NCBI RefSeq assembly: GCF_036884655.1
Contig: NC_088357.1
Coordinates: 45,993,501-46,057,500, forward strand
Source: Musa acuminata AAA Group
Lineage: Eukaryota > Streptophyta > Magnoliopsida > Zingiberales > Musaceae
Reading direction: 5' to 3'
Length of the DNA stretch: 64,000 nucleotides
This document shows, piece after piece, positions 1 to 9,195 of the stretch. The notes beneath the pieces were generated by a model that was given only the letters and a program-made list of their open reading frames with translations, searched no databases and had not been told where the DNA came from. The translations under genes and the position numbers were made by a program. Within the stretch, counting starts at the first letter, position 1. Each line of letters begins with the position of its first letter.

Positions 1-1569
1 CAACACTTTTGAGCTCTTAGAATCACAGAAAAGATCAAGATTTCGGTGTAGGTCTATATCTTTTCAGTGCTGAATGGGTGGGGTATTTATAGGCCCCAAC
101 CCAATTCAAATTTCGAGCTCAAAACGATCAAATCCCGGAATTCCGGGATCAGGCGGTTGCACCTCTTGACTGGAGAGGTGGCACCGCCTGGCAGAGCTCG
201 AAGTCTGAGCTCAGGCGGTTGCACCTCTCGACTGGAGAGGTGGCACCGCCTGGCAGAGCTCGAAGACTGAGCTCGGACGGTTCCACCTTCTCTGTCAGGG
301 GTGGTTGCACCTTCCTGCCAGAGCTCGAAGACCGAGCTCAAGCGGTGCATCTCCTGACCAGAGAAGTTTCTCTTCTCTGCCAGAGGTGGTTGCACCTCTC
401 TGCCAGAGGTGGTTGCACCTCTCTGCCAGAGCTCGAAGACCGAGCTCAGGCGGTGCATCTCCTGTCCAGAGAGGTTGCAGCTCTCTGCTAGAGCTCGAAG
501 ATCGAGCTCGGTGGTTGCATCGCCTGCCAGAGCTCGGAACTTGAGCTCTGGCGGTGCTACCTCTCGACAGAGGAGGTTGCACCGCCCAGTCTCGCTTGGA
601 GACTGAGCCCTGGGCGGTTGCACCTCTTGGCTGGGGCGGTTGCACCGCCCAGTCTCGCTGGGAGACTTAGCCTGGGCGGTGGCACCTCCCTGCCTGGGCG
701 GTTGCACCTCCCACAGCTACTTGGGTTCGAATGGGTTGAACCATTCGACCCAACTTGAGTTCTTCAGGGGCCCAATTGCTCCAGGATTAAGCTAATGGGA
801 TCACCTCCCATTTCTAACTTAATCACCGTGCTAACTACGATTAAATCTAAGACAATTTCTGCAGCTTTGCTTCGGTACGTCAATCGCTTCTTCCGACGAG
901 TTTCCGGCGAACTTCCGTCGATCATCCGATGAACCCTCGGTGATGCTTCTGCGGACTTCCGGCAAACTCCTGGACTTTGCGACGATCCACTTGGCGAGTT
1001 CCGACGAGCTTCGCTTGGCAAGCTTCTGGACTTCTCGGATCTGTTCTCGCAGAACCTCCGACGACCGTCCGTACTTCCGTCGAACTCTCGAACTCCCAAC
1101 GTGATCATGAACTTGACTCCGGCGCAACTCCTGCTGCTTGTCTATCTTTCATCGTAGTTAATCCTGCACACTTAAAACAAAACTTCGATCGAGACAATTA
1201 ATCCTAAGCAATTAACCAAGTTGTCCGGCATGTCATTGGTCCCTCGACGCTTCGTCTGATTCTTCGGCGCATCGTCCTCTCCTGCGGCCTATTGCCCAAT
1301 CGGCCAGTTGACTCCGCAACTCCGATATCCTTGGCACAATACCCGCTCTACTTGGCCCGATGCCCGAGTCCACGGCCCGAAGCCTTCTGTCGATACGTCG
1401 ACCGATCCACCGGCCCGACGTCCAATCTTCTGACATGTTCCTCCGGCACAACATGATTTTCCTGCTTTAATTGTCTCATCCTGATCAAAGCATCCTGCGT
1501 CACTCAAAACGCAGATTAAATCATAAACATATATCAAGTAGTTTCATCATCAAAATACGAGATTCAACA
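1..1569 (-). repeat. 3' LTR (partial) of the Copia-type element
   Basis: This is the downstream LTR in element orientation, truncated by the window start. Its minus-strand start, TGTTGAATCTCG, sits directly next to the polypurine tract at 1571-1583. It matches the right LTR except for five single-base differences that I can see. Confidence 0.92.
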
Positions 1570-1570
1570 A

Positions 1571-1583
1571 TCTCCCCCTTTTT
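1571..1583 (-). promoter_or_regulatory. Polypurine tract
   Basis: The minus strand reads AAAAAGGGGGAGA, one base before the 3' LTR start TGTTGAAT. Composition and position fit the plus-strand DNA primer used during reverse transcription. Confidence 0.88.
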
Positions 1584-3670
1584 GATGATGACAACCACTT
1601 GATGACGGAGTTAAACTTAACTCCCGGAGTTTAAACAAACTCCCCCTATCAATATGCCATATTGATAGAACCTTGAATTCAAACTGAATTCAAGTCATTG
1701 CAATATTCATCATGAATACTTGCAACACGTCAACATGAACATATGCATAAACTTATGCATCACATGTCATGTCATCAACATACTTCTCCCCCTTTGTCAT
1801 CAACAAAAAGGAGAAGTACCACAATCAAGTGTTTGTGATATTGGTTCAACTTATTGCATGAAAAACATATTATCAAGTTTTATCATCATGCAGTTTTGAA
1901 GCCAAAAAATTTAGCAAATGTTACATCATGCTTAGAATATTCAGGCTATCAAGTTTTAGATATGCAAGTTTTACAGCATACAAGATAGCACTTTTAGAAC
2001 ATGCAAGCTAGCAGTTTTGAGATGTTCAAGAAAGCAACTCTTGCTTCTTGAGATATGCAAATTTGTCAAGTTTTGCTAGATGTGCAAGTTAGCATTTTTG
2101 CCTCTTGAGATAGGCAAGATAGCACATATGCTTCTTTTGAGATAGCAACTTTTCGCTTCTCTTTAGACTACAAGCTAGCAATTTTTACGATATACAAGTT
2201 TCGCAATATACAGGCTAGCAAAAACTTCGAAAGCAAATGCAAGATAACTTTCTTGTGTAGGCTCATGATTATTGCTTCCTATTGTAATGTGCAGGTTGCA
2301 AGTCTTGCTTCTTGAGATATTCAAGATAGTGATTTTCAAGAAGACAATTTTTGCTTCTTGAAATAAGCAAGTTAGCAATCAAGTTTTTGCATCTTCTTGA
2401 CTTGTGCAAGCTAGTGAATCTTATAACATTTTAGAACATGCATAATCACCAAAGCATCATAAATTTTAATGATGTGCAAAATTACAAATTTTGCATGATT
2501 GCATTTGTGTGTCTTGAGATTTGCAAGATAGCACTTCTTGGTGATGTTCAAGATAGCAATTTCTTCTCTTTTGAGAAGTGTAATTTTTGCTTTCTTCTTG
2601 AATTGTGCAAGCTAGCTATCTCCCCTTTTGTCATTGTCAAAATGAAGGGAAAAATCCTTTACATCAATTTTTTAAAATCATGACAAAGGTTAGTATCAAT
2701 CTCATTTGTGCATCATTATATTTTCAAATTAAAACATGCACATTTTCAAAACATATAAACTCATTATTATATGCATGATTCCAAATCATCAATATTTCAA
2801 ATCATCATGGTCTTAATTTGTCACATTGCATCCTACCATGCATGATCGAAACTTCTCATTTGCATACATCAAAATAAATTCATGAATATCTCATGCATTC
2901 ATATCATCACTTGAGGAATATTGAAAAGAAATAATTGGGTGATGAGATAAATATTTTATGAATACACGGAATATCATAAGTGTTTCATGTATTCATATTA
3001 TTACATGAAGCATATTATCTTTTTTAAGATTCATAACATGAATAACGTTATTACTATTTCATCAAAATCAATTTCGAGATTCACACAATATCATGAAATC
3101 ATTAATCTCGATAAGATGGGAAAAGCATTTTCTTTTTAAGTGATTCTTTTAACACATAAAAAAAAAAAAAACTCATTCATAAGTCAAGTGATTTACAAGA
3201 TATCATAAATGAATTTATCACTTGTATTTCATCATATGGCATGATATCGACATGTAAAACTGTGAAGCGAGATTTTGATATCATTTCATGATGTACACAT
3301 TTCGAATATTTAAGTGTAGCATTGCATCACATGGTAAGATATCAGCTCGTACGATGCAAATTTTTGTTTGATATCTTGATACAGGGCATATAGCAATGAT
3401 AGCAATCATATATTTCTTAGTGATGCAAGTATGGCCTAATCATAGCATCAGTGATAGCAACCATATCATCATTAGTGATAGCAAACATATCAGCATCAGT
3501 GATAGCAACCATATCAATATCAGTGATAGCAAACATATCAACATCAGTAATAGCAACCATTAGTGATAGCAAATATATCAATTCATATTTTTGCATTTAC
3601 ATTATTAAATTATTAAAAATGTAATTTTCAAGAAAATTTAAAGAAAAAGAAAAATGCATCATGAAGAACA
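1584..3670. other. Non-coding internal spacer of the retrotransposon, with degenerate repeats
   Basis: This stretch lies where pol would be in a full-length element, but no pol homology is visible in any frame. Bases 1870-2650 hold many loose repeats of phrases such as GCAAGATAGCA and TTGCTTCTTGAGATATGCAA. Bases 3430-3580 hold about six copies of a roughly 25-27-bp unit containing CAGTGATAGCAACCATATCA. It is AT-rich and appears to be filler that replaced the coding region. Confidence 0.75.
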
Positions 3671-4582
3671 TCATGTAATTTCGAAGTAAATTAAAGGCAT
3701 TTTGATTACCTTAGCGTCGAAAGGCGTAAAGGCGTAGTTTGCCACCTCGCCTTTGATTTTCTCCTCGTTTTCGGAGGAGCTCGATTCATCCCAGTTTTTG
3801 TTCTTCTTCTTGCGTTCAAAGCAAGTAGTTCCGTTCTTTTTACTTTTTAATTTTTGTTTCATTTGTAGTTTAAGTTCACCATCACTTGAGCTTAAGCTCG
3901 AGTGGTCTTCAAATGTTCTATGTCCCAAATCCTTCCTGTTCTTTGGAAGGTGGTTCTCAAGTTCTTCACGTGCATTGCACGTCATTTCATATGTGATCAA
4001 TGAACCAATTAGTTCTTCAAGTGGAAATTGGTTCAAGTTTTTTGATTCTTGAATAGCAGTTACTTTTGAATCCCAAGTTTTAGAAAGTGAGCGCAAAACT
4101 TTGTTAACGAGTTCAAAATCCGAAAAGCTTTTACCAAGTGATTTTAAACCATTGACGACATCCGTAAAACGGGTGTACATGTCAACAACGGTTTCGCTTG
4201 GTTTCATATGAAAAAGCTCGAAATCATGCAGTAAAATATTAACTTTCGAGTCTTTGACTCTACTAGTTCCCTCGTGCGTGATTTCAAGAGTGCGCCAAAT
4301 ATCGAAAGCCGTTTCGCACAAAGAAACCCGATTGAACTCATTTTTGTCCAAAGCGCAAAATAAGGCATTCATAGCCTTTGCGTTTAAAGAAAAATACTTC
4401 TTCTCCAAATCCGACCATTCGTTCATCGGTTTGGAGGGAAGTTGAAAACCATTTTCAATAATATTCCATAAATCCAGATTCAGAGAAATCAAGAAAACTC
4501 TCATTCGAGTTTTCCAATAAGTGTAGTCCAATCCGTTAAAGAACGGTGGACGAACAACCGATAAGCCCTCTTGAAGAGCCAT
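3671..4582 (-). CDS. Copia-type Gag (UBN2/DUF4219-like), zinc knuckle missing
   Basis: The 303-residue protein is the retrotransposon capsid protein; it packages element RNA into virus-like particles in the cytoplasm. The N-terminus has the DUF4219-type signature (FNGLDYTYWKTRMRVFL, near residues 16-32). The middle has the UBN2 gag region: an IWRTLEITHEGTSRVKDSK stretch, then FELFHMKPSETVVDMYTRF and a VLRSLSKTWDSKVTAIQE stretch. The C-terminal third is charged (Lys/Ser/Glu-rich). It has a single CFER where a CCHC zinc knuckle normally begins and then diverges, so the RNA-binding knuckle is lost. The start lies 37 bases inside the primer binding site. The frame is open throughout, in keeping with recent activity. 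No pol follows. Confidence 0.88.
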   Translation of the reverse strand: MALQEGLSVVRPPFFNGLDYTYWKTRMRVFLISLNLDLWNIIENGFQLPSKPMNEWSDLEKKYFSLNAKAMNALFCALDKNEFNRVSLCETAFDIWRTLEITHEGTSRVKDSKVNILLHDFELFHMKPSETVVDMYTRFTDVVNGLKSLGKSFSDFELVNKVLRSLSKTWDSKVTAIQESKNLNQFPLEELIGSLITYEMTCNAREELENHLPKNRKDLGHRTFEDHSSLSSSDGELKLQMKQKLKSKKNGTTCFERKKKNKNWDESSSSENEEKIKGEVANYAFTPFDAKVIKMPLIYFEIT

Positions 4583-4618
4583 TTCTCTCGGGTGTAAATC
4601 CGAAATGAGAAATACCCC

Positions 4619-4630
4619 GCTCTGATACCA
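4619..4630 (-). promoter_or_regulatory. Primer binding site (initiator tRNA-Met)
   Basis: The minus strand reads TGGTATCAGAGC, the standard plant retrotransposon primer binding site matching the 3' end of initiator methionine tRNA. It sits two bases inside the LTR end, where reverse transcription would start. Confidence 0.93.
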
Positions 4631-4751
4631 ATTGTTAGGATCGAGAGCACTAAGAGGGGGGGGTGAATTAGTGCAGCGGAAATTTTACAGCGATTAAAAC
4701 CGAAAGCTGCGTTCGTTCGATAGAAACTATTATGATGCAAAAGCTGATTCA

Positions 4752-5006
4752 CAGTTTGTATCTAAGTGCAGTTTGCGTCTAAGCGCAGATTGCGTCTAAG
4801 CATAGTTTTCGTCTAAACACAGTTTGCGTCTAAGCGCAGTTTGCGTCTAAACACAGTTTGTGTCTAAGCGCAATTTACGTCTAAACGCAGTTTGCGTCTA
4901 AACGCAGTTTGCGTCTAAGCGTAGTTTACGTCTAAACGCAGTTTGCGTCTAAACGCAGTTTGCGTCTAAGCGCAGTTTACGTCTAAATGCAGTTTGTGTC
5001 TAAACG
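4752..5006. repeat. 17-bp tandem repeat, 15 copies, at the LTR 3' end
   Basis: Fifteen head-to-tail copies of a 17-base unit, consensus CAGTTTGCGTCTAAACG, span exactly 255 bases with no indels, only substitutions. They lie in the U5 side of the LTR in element orientation, about 120 bases from its end. Confidence 0.93.
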
Positions 5007-5153
5007 CAGATGACAGTTTGTAGTTCTAAATGAAATCAAGACGTAAACGTAAACTGCACAGAACCTTGTTCGTAAAAGCGCAGAAGACAGTTTGCAGTTG
5101 TAAATGAAATCAAGACGTAAACGTAAACTGCACGGAATTTGTTCGTAAAAGTG
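5007..5153. repeat. Two-copy 74-bp tandem duplication in the LTR
   Basis: Bases 5007-5080 and 5081-5153 are diverged direct copies sharing a core with AATGAAATCAAGACGTAAAC. The block follows directly on the 17-bp array and looks like local slippage expansion. Confidence 0.85.
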
Positions 5154-5530
5154 TAGAGAGCAGTAGTAATGGAGGAGGTTTGCAGTAATGATAAAGTGCT
5201 CAAAAATAAACGCAAACTAGAGATTTAGAGTGGTTCGGTCAGCCTTGACCTACTCCACTTTTGGCTTCCTCCACCGACGAGGTTGCCGACGTCAACTAGG
5301 GGCCTTCCTTCAATGGGCGAAGGCCAAACTGCCCTTTTACAGTTTCTCTCCTTTTAACAGGCTCAGGAGACAACCTTTACAGACCTTTCTCTCCTCACTT
5401 TACAACTGAAAACTTGAAGAACAGAAGGAGGAGACTTAAAGGCTTTACAACACTTTTGAGCTCTTAGAATCACAGAAAAGATCAAGATTTCGGTGTAGGT
5501 CTATATCTTTTCAGTGCTGAATGGGTGGGG

Positions 5531-5540
5531 TATTTATAGG
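5531..5540 (-). promoter_or_regulatory. LTR TATA box
   Basis: The minus strand reads CCTATAAATA, just before a GC-poor transcribed-looking stretch. The same box is at 84-93 in the other LTR. It marks the likely U3/R junction; transcription would start about 30 bases further along the minus strand. Confidence 0.65.
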
Positions 5541-5578
5541 CCCCAACCCAATTCAAATTTCGAGCTCAAAACGATCAA

Positions 5579-6167
5579 ATCCCGGAATTCCGGGATCAGG
5601 CGGTTGCACCTCTTGACTGGAGAGGTGGCACCGCCTGGCAGAGCTCGAAGTCTGAGCTCAGGCGGTTGCACCTCTCGACTGGAGAGGTGGCACCGCCTGG
5701 CAGAGCTCGAAGACTGAGCTCGGACGGTTCCACCTTCTCTGTCAGGGGTGGTTGCACCTTCCTGCCAGAGCTCGAAGACCGAGCTCAGGCGGTGCATCTC
5801 CTGACCAGAGAAGTTTCTCTTCTCTGCCAGAGGTGGTTGCACCTCTCTGCCAGAGGTGGTTGCACCACTCTGCCAGAGCTCGAAGACCGAGCTCAGGCGG
5901 TGCATCTCCTGTCCAGAGAGGTTGCAGCTCTCTGCTAGAGCTCGAAGACCGAGCTCGGTGGTTGCATCGCCTGCCAGAGCTCGGAACTTGAGCTCTGGCG
6001 GTGCTACCTCTCGACAGAGGAGGTTGCACCGCCCAGTCTCGCTTGGAGACTGAGCCCTGGGCGGTTGCACCTCTTGGCTGGGGCGGTTGCACCGCCCAGT
6101 CTCGCTGGGAGACTTAGCCTGGGCGGTGGCACCTCCCTGCCTGGGCGGTTGCACCTCCCACAGCTAC
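5579..6167 (-). repeat. GC-rich hairpin and repeat tract in LTR U3 (copy at 132-720)
   Basis: The tract starts with a perfect 18-bp palindrome (ATCCCGGAATTCCGGGAT, 5579-5596, also 132-149). Two 62-bp tandem units follow. Each contains a near-perfect hairpin in which GGCGGTTGCACCTCT pairs with AGAGGTGGCACCGCC across a 7-base loop. Degenerate versions of the same arms, and blocks bounded by GAGCTC, repeat to about 6167. The tract lies upstream of the LTR TATA box in element orientation. Long reading frames exist on both strands, but they follow from the repeats and are not genes. Confidence 0.8.
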
Positions 6168-7021
6168 TTGGGTTCGAATGGGTTGAACCATTCGACCCAA
6201 CTTGAGTTCTTCAGGGGCCCAATTGCTCCAGGATTAAGCTAATGGGATCACCTCCCATTTCTAACTTAATCACCGTGCTAACTACGATTAAATCTAAGAC
6301 AATTTCTGCAGCTTTGCTTCGGTACGTCAATCGCTTCTTCCGGCGAGTTTCCGGCGAACTTCCGTCGATCATCCGATGAACCCTCGGTGATGCTTCTGCG
6401 GACTTCCGGCAAACTCCTGGACTTTGCGACGATCCACTTGGTGAGTTCCGACGAGCTTCGCTTGGCAAGCTTCTGGACTTCTCGGATCTGTTCTCGCAGA
6501 ACCTCCGACGACCGTCCGTACTTCCGTCGAACTCTCGAACTCCCAACGTGATCATGAACTTGACTCCGGCGCAACTCCTGCTGCTTGTCTATCTTTCATC
6601 GTAGTTAATCCTGCACACTTAAAACAAAACTTCGATCGAGACAATTAATCCTAAGCAATTAACCAAGTTGTCCGGCATGTCATTGGTCCCTCGACGCTTC
6701 GTCTGATTCTTCGGCGCATCGTCCTCTCCTGCGGCCTATTGCCCAATCGGCCAGTTGACTCCGCAACTCCGATATCCTTGGCACAATACCCGCTCTACTT
6801 GGCCCGATGCCCGAGTCCACGGCCCGAAGCCTTCTGTCGATACGTCGACCGATCCACCGGCCCGACGTCCAATCTTCTGACATGTTCCTCCGGCACAACA
6901 TGATTTTCCTGCTTTAATTGTCTCATCCTGATCAAAGCATCCTGCGTCACTCAAAACGCAGATTAAATCATAAACATATATCAAGTAGTTTCATCATCAA
7001 AATACGAGATTCAACAAAAAT

Positions 7022-8661
7022 GTACCTTGAAATGATACCAAATCTATCTACGGTGAATAAGCAACAATTGATCGAACTTGGTATTTCGCTCAATCGTCAC
7101 ATATCAATAATTCACAATTTCAATGGCTATCATGCATCCCTAAAACACAAACTTCTCAGAGGGATACACTATATCTAGCTAATTTGATGGCGTCCGTATA
7201 AAACAATTGGGAGTTTGGCTCAATTAGCACCAATGTCCAAAATTCTAAGGACGTTTCAAAAATTTTATCTATTTAGGGTCGAATAAAAAGAGAAAATAAT
7301 TTTTTATTTATATTATTTTAGTAAAATTCTTGGCCTTCCTTTTCTTGTCTTGGCATAATTATATAGATCTCTTTATAACATAGTCATCTTATCTTAAATA
7401 ATTTTTTCTCATTTTATTCTCCATCCAAATCATATTTATTCATTTATTTTATCATTTATGAACACTGATAAAAGATATATTTATTTATCTATATTTTATT
7501 TACTGGTAAATACTCCACATAAAGCATCCACTATGGATCATGCAAAATTGGCGCTGACCACGCCGTTGAAACCGTAAAGGTCATCTTCTTGTTGTGTTAA
7601 GCCATGGTTTCGGTCAATGGGCTGCTCAGCCCATATGACGACCATTGGATTCTGGGCTGAGCTTTGCGGCAGTACTGCCGAGGCGTATGTGCAGCACTGG
7701 ACCCTGTAAACCTTCGCGTGCGCCAGTGGCGGCGGTGGGATGGGCTTCTCCCACGGCTTTGCCGCGTCTTCTCCGGGGAGGTGGGTAGTGATTCCAGAAG
7801 AGAAGGTCGCTGCGCGGCCAATGTTGGAAAGAGATGGATCAGGTGGTGTGGACGGAGAAAGCTGAGAGATCACCGTCACGAGGTGCATCGGCGCTGACCC
7901 GATCACGTAAGCGCCGCGGCGGCGGCGGCGGCGACGGTCATAGCAAGACTGCCGAGTCCCCACGTCATGCATCGTCAAAGTGCCACATCACTGACGGTCA
8001 ATTATTTCTTCCCACCTTTTTTGATGATGACCACGCAAACAATGACTCGACTTTTCGATCTTCCAGAATAACACGAGATGAACTCATAATAATACATGGC
8101 TTATGTCAAGCTACGTATCGCCATCTCCTCATTGCAACACATCCGGCCATGGCATTTCGACCTCTTCAAGTGAAAGAATCACCGTCAGCATATCATATGG
8201 TCTCTTCCTAGTAGTCAACAATAGTTAATGGCTCGCAGTGTGGGAGCGACGCCTGTAATTGAGCGTAGCGTCACAGAAGTCTCTTCTTTTCTGTGTGGTA
8301 ATCTCATCTTAGCTCCACAAAAATGTGACGGAGATAAAGCCTCTGATGAGAGAGATATATTACTTGAGAGGGTAATAAATCTAGAGAATTTTGATTTGGA
8401 GTTAAATCACGAGAGAATCGTTGATTTTTGGGTTCTGAAAGCTTCTCTTCCTCACCCACAATGTTATCTATATTGTACTAAAGTGGAGCTGTAGCTTGCA
8501 AAACTGGGGGCGGCGATGAGTCGGTGTGGCTTTTCGGAAGCCGTGGTTTGGGGTACTGCTCTTTCGAATCCCGCCAACTCGTTCGTGCTTATCCTCATCC
8601 CTTCACATCCAAAAGGAATCCTCAAAACCTGTCTTGATCCGACACAAAGAGCCTCCTCTTT
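7022..8661. other. Intergenic, no supported gene
   Basis: AT-rich flank to about 7500, then a GC-richer patch (7560-7960) with a GGC trinucleotide run near 7915-7935. Open frames of up to 146 codons occur here on both strands, but none resembles a protein family I know. The flank directly right of the retrotransposon (from 7022) is the original insertion site. Confidence 0.5.
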
Positions 8662-8669
8662 TCTATATT
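8662..8669 (+). promoter_or_regulatory. Putative TATA box for the gene at 8764
   Basis: TCTATATT lies about 100 bases before the start codon and is followed by a CT-rich leader. This implies a 5' untranslated region of roughly 65-70 bases. Confidence 0.4.
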
Positions 8670-8763
8670 AATCCAACCACTTCATGCCCCTACTCTTTCT
8701 ATGCTCTCTCTTACTTCTTCCACTCTCTCGTCTTCTACAGTTGTGTAACAAGAGCTTTCAGTC

Positions 8764-9195
8764 ATGGGCACGTCGAGCCGGCTCGGGCGCTGCATGAAGG
8801 CGCCGCTCCGAATGCTGTGCCGGGCGCGCGACATGTACGTGCGCGGCCTCAACGCCTTCGCTGACCACATGCAGCATGGTGCGGCGATGGCGTACCCGGC
8901 GATGGCATCGACAAACTACAGCTTCCCGCCGGCGAGGGCGATCGCGGGCGACGACGACGACCTCAGGGAGCTGATACGGGCTGCGTCGCTGGCCCGGGCC
9001 CGCACGTTGCCTCGTCGGGCGGCGCCGAAGCCGGCGGTGCGCAAGAGCCAAAGCATGGCCATCGGAAGGATCGACGAGGACAAGCCGTGTCTCAGCTTCG
9101 ATGACGACGTCGAGGTCGGGTCGAGCTTGGCGTTCGCGAGGAGGAGCAGGAGCTGTGTAGCGGGAGCAAAGAGGAGGGCGAGGTCGTTTGTGTGA
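8764..9195 (+). CDS. Small conserved plant protein of unknown function (143 aa)
   Basis: An intronless GC-rich frame encodes 143 residues. The layout matches a small plant-only family I recognise by motif but cannot name. It has an N-terminal basic block (GRCMKAPLRMLCRARDMYVR, residues 9-28) and an acidic patch followed by DLRELIRAAS (about 66-75). A KSQSMAIGRIDEDKPC block (about 94-109) comes next, and then a basic, Arg/Ser-rich tail. There is no signal peptide and no membrane segment. The basic N-terminus with scattered Cys could act in nucleic-acid, membrane or partner binding; this is speculation. The strong coding-type GC and conserved-looking motifs argue that it is real. Other frames over the same bases are shadows. 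Confidence 0.72.
   Translation: MGTSSRLGRCMKAPLRMLCRARDMYVRGLNAFADHMQHGAAMAYPAMASTNYSFPPARAIAGDDDDLRELIRAASLARARTLPRRAAPKPAVRKSQSMAIGRIDEDKPCLSFDDDVEVGSSLAFARRSRSCVAGAKRRARSFV

Larger units (their letters stand above)
1..7016 (-). mobile_element. Copia-type LTR retrotransposon, gag-only, left end outside window
   Basis: Bases 1-1569 repeat bases 5448-7016 almost exactly, at a constant offset of 5447. The element reads on the minus strand. A primer binding site complementary to initiator tRNA-Met lies beside the right LTR, and a polypurine tract lies beside the left LTR. The right LTR is complete and ends TG...CA, while about 814 bases of the left LTR lie before the window. The internal region is only 3063 bases and holds one gag gene; I see no protease, integrase, reverse transcriptase or RNase H. 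It must therefore rely on enzymes from another copy. I count five base differences between the LTRs over 1569 bases (about 0.3%), so the insertion is young. The base pairs after the right LTR (AAAAT, 7017-7021) would be the target duplication, but its partner is outside the window. Confidence 0.93.
4633..7016 (-). repeat. 5' LTR (complete, 2384 bp) of the Copia-type element
   Basis: The boundaries follow from the terminal TGTT...AACA and from the primer binding site immediately inside (4619-4630). At 2.4 kb the LTR is long and makes up most of the element. In element orientation it holds, in order: a unique start (7016 to about 6170), a GC-rich hairpin and repeat tract (6167-5579), a TATA box (5540-5531), a transcribed part (about 5500-5160), a duplicated 74-bp unit, and a 17-bp tandem array close to the LTR end. 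Confidence 0.93.

Noticed and set aside
87..707. Long minus-strand frame (206 codons) in the LTR, repeated at 5534-6154
   Set aside because: It follows from GC-rich hairpin repeats free of stops on both strands; low-complexity product and no family.
4752..5006. Regular short repeats that look CRISPR-like
   Set aside because: Units are head-to-tail without spacers, inside a plant LTR; a tandem array, not a CRISPR.
7538..7978. 146-codon minus-strand frame in a GC-rich patch, with several overlapping frames
   Set aside because: No domain, no splice partner, no family resemblance; a GGC run explains part of the openness.
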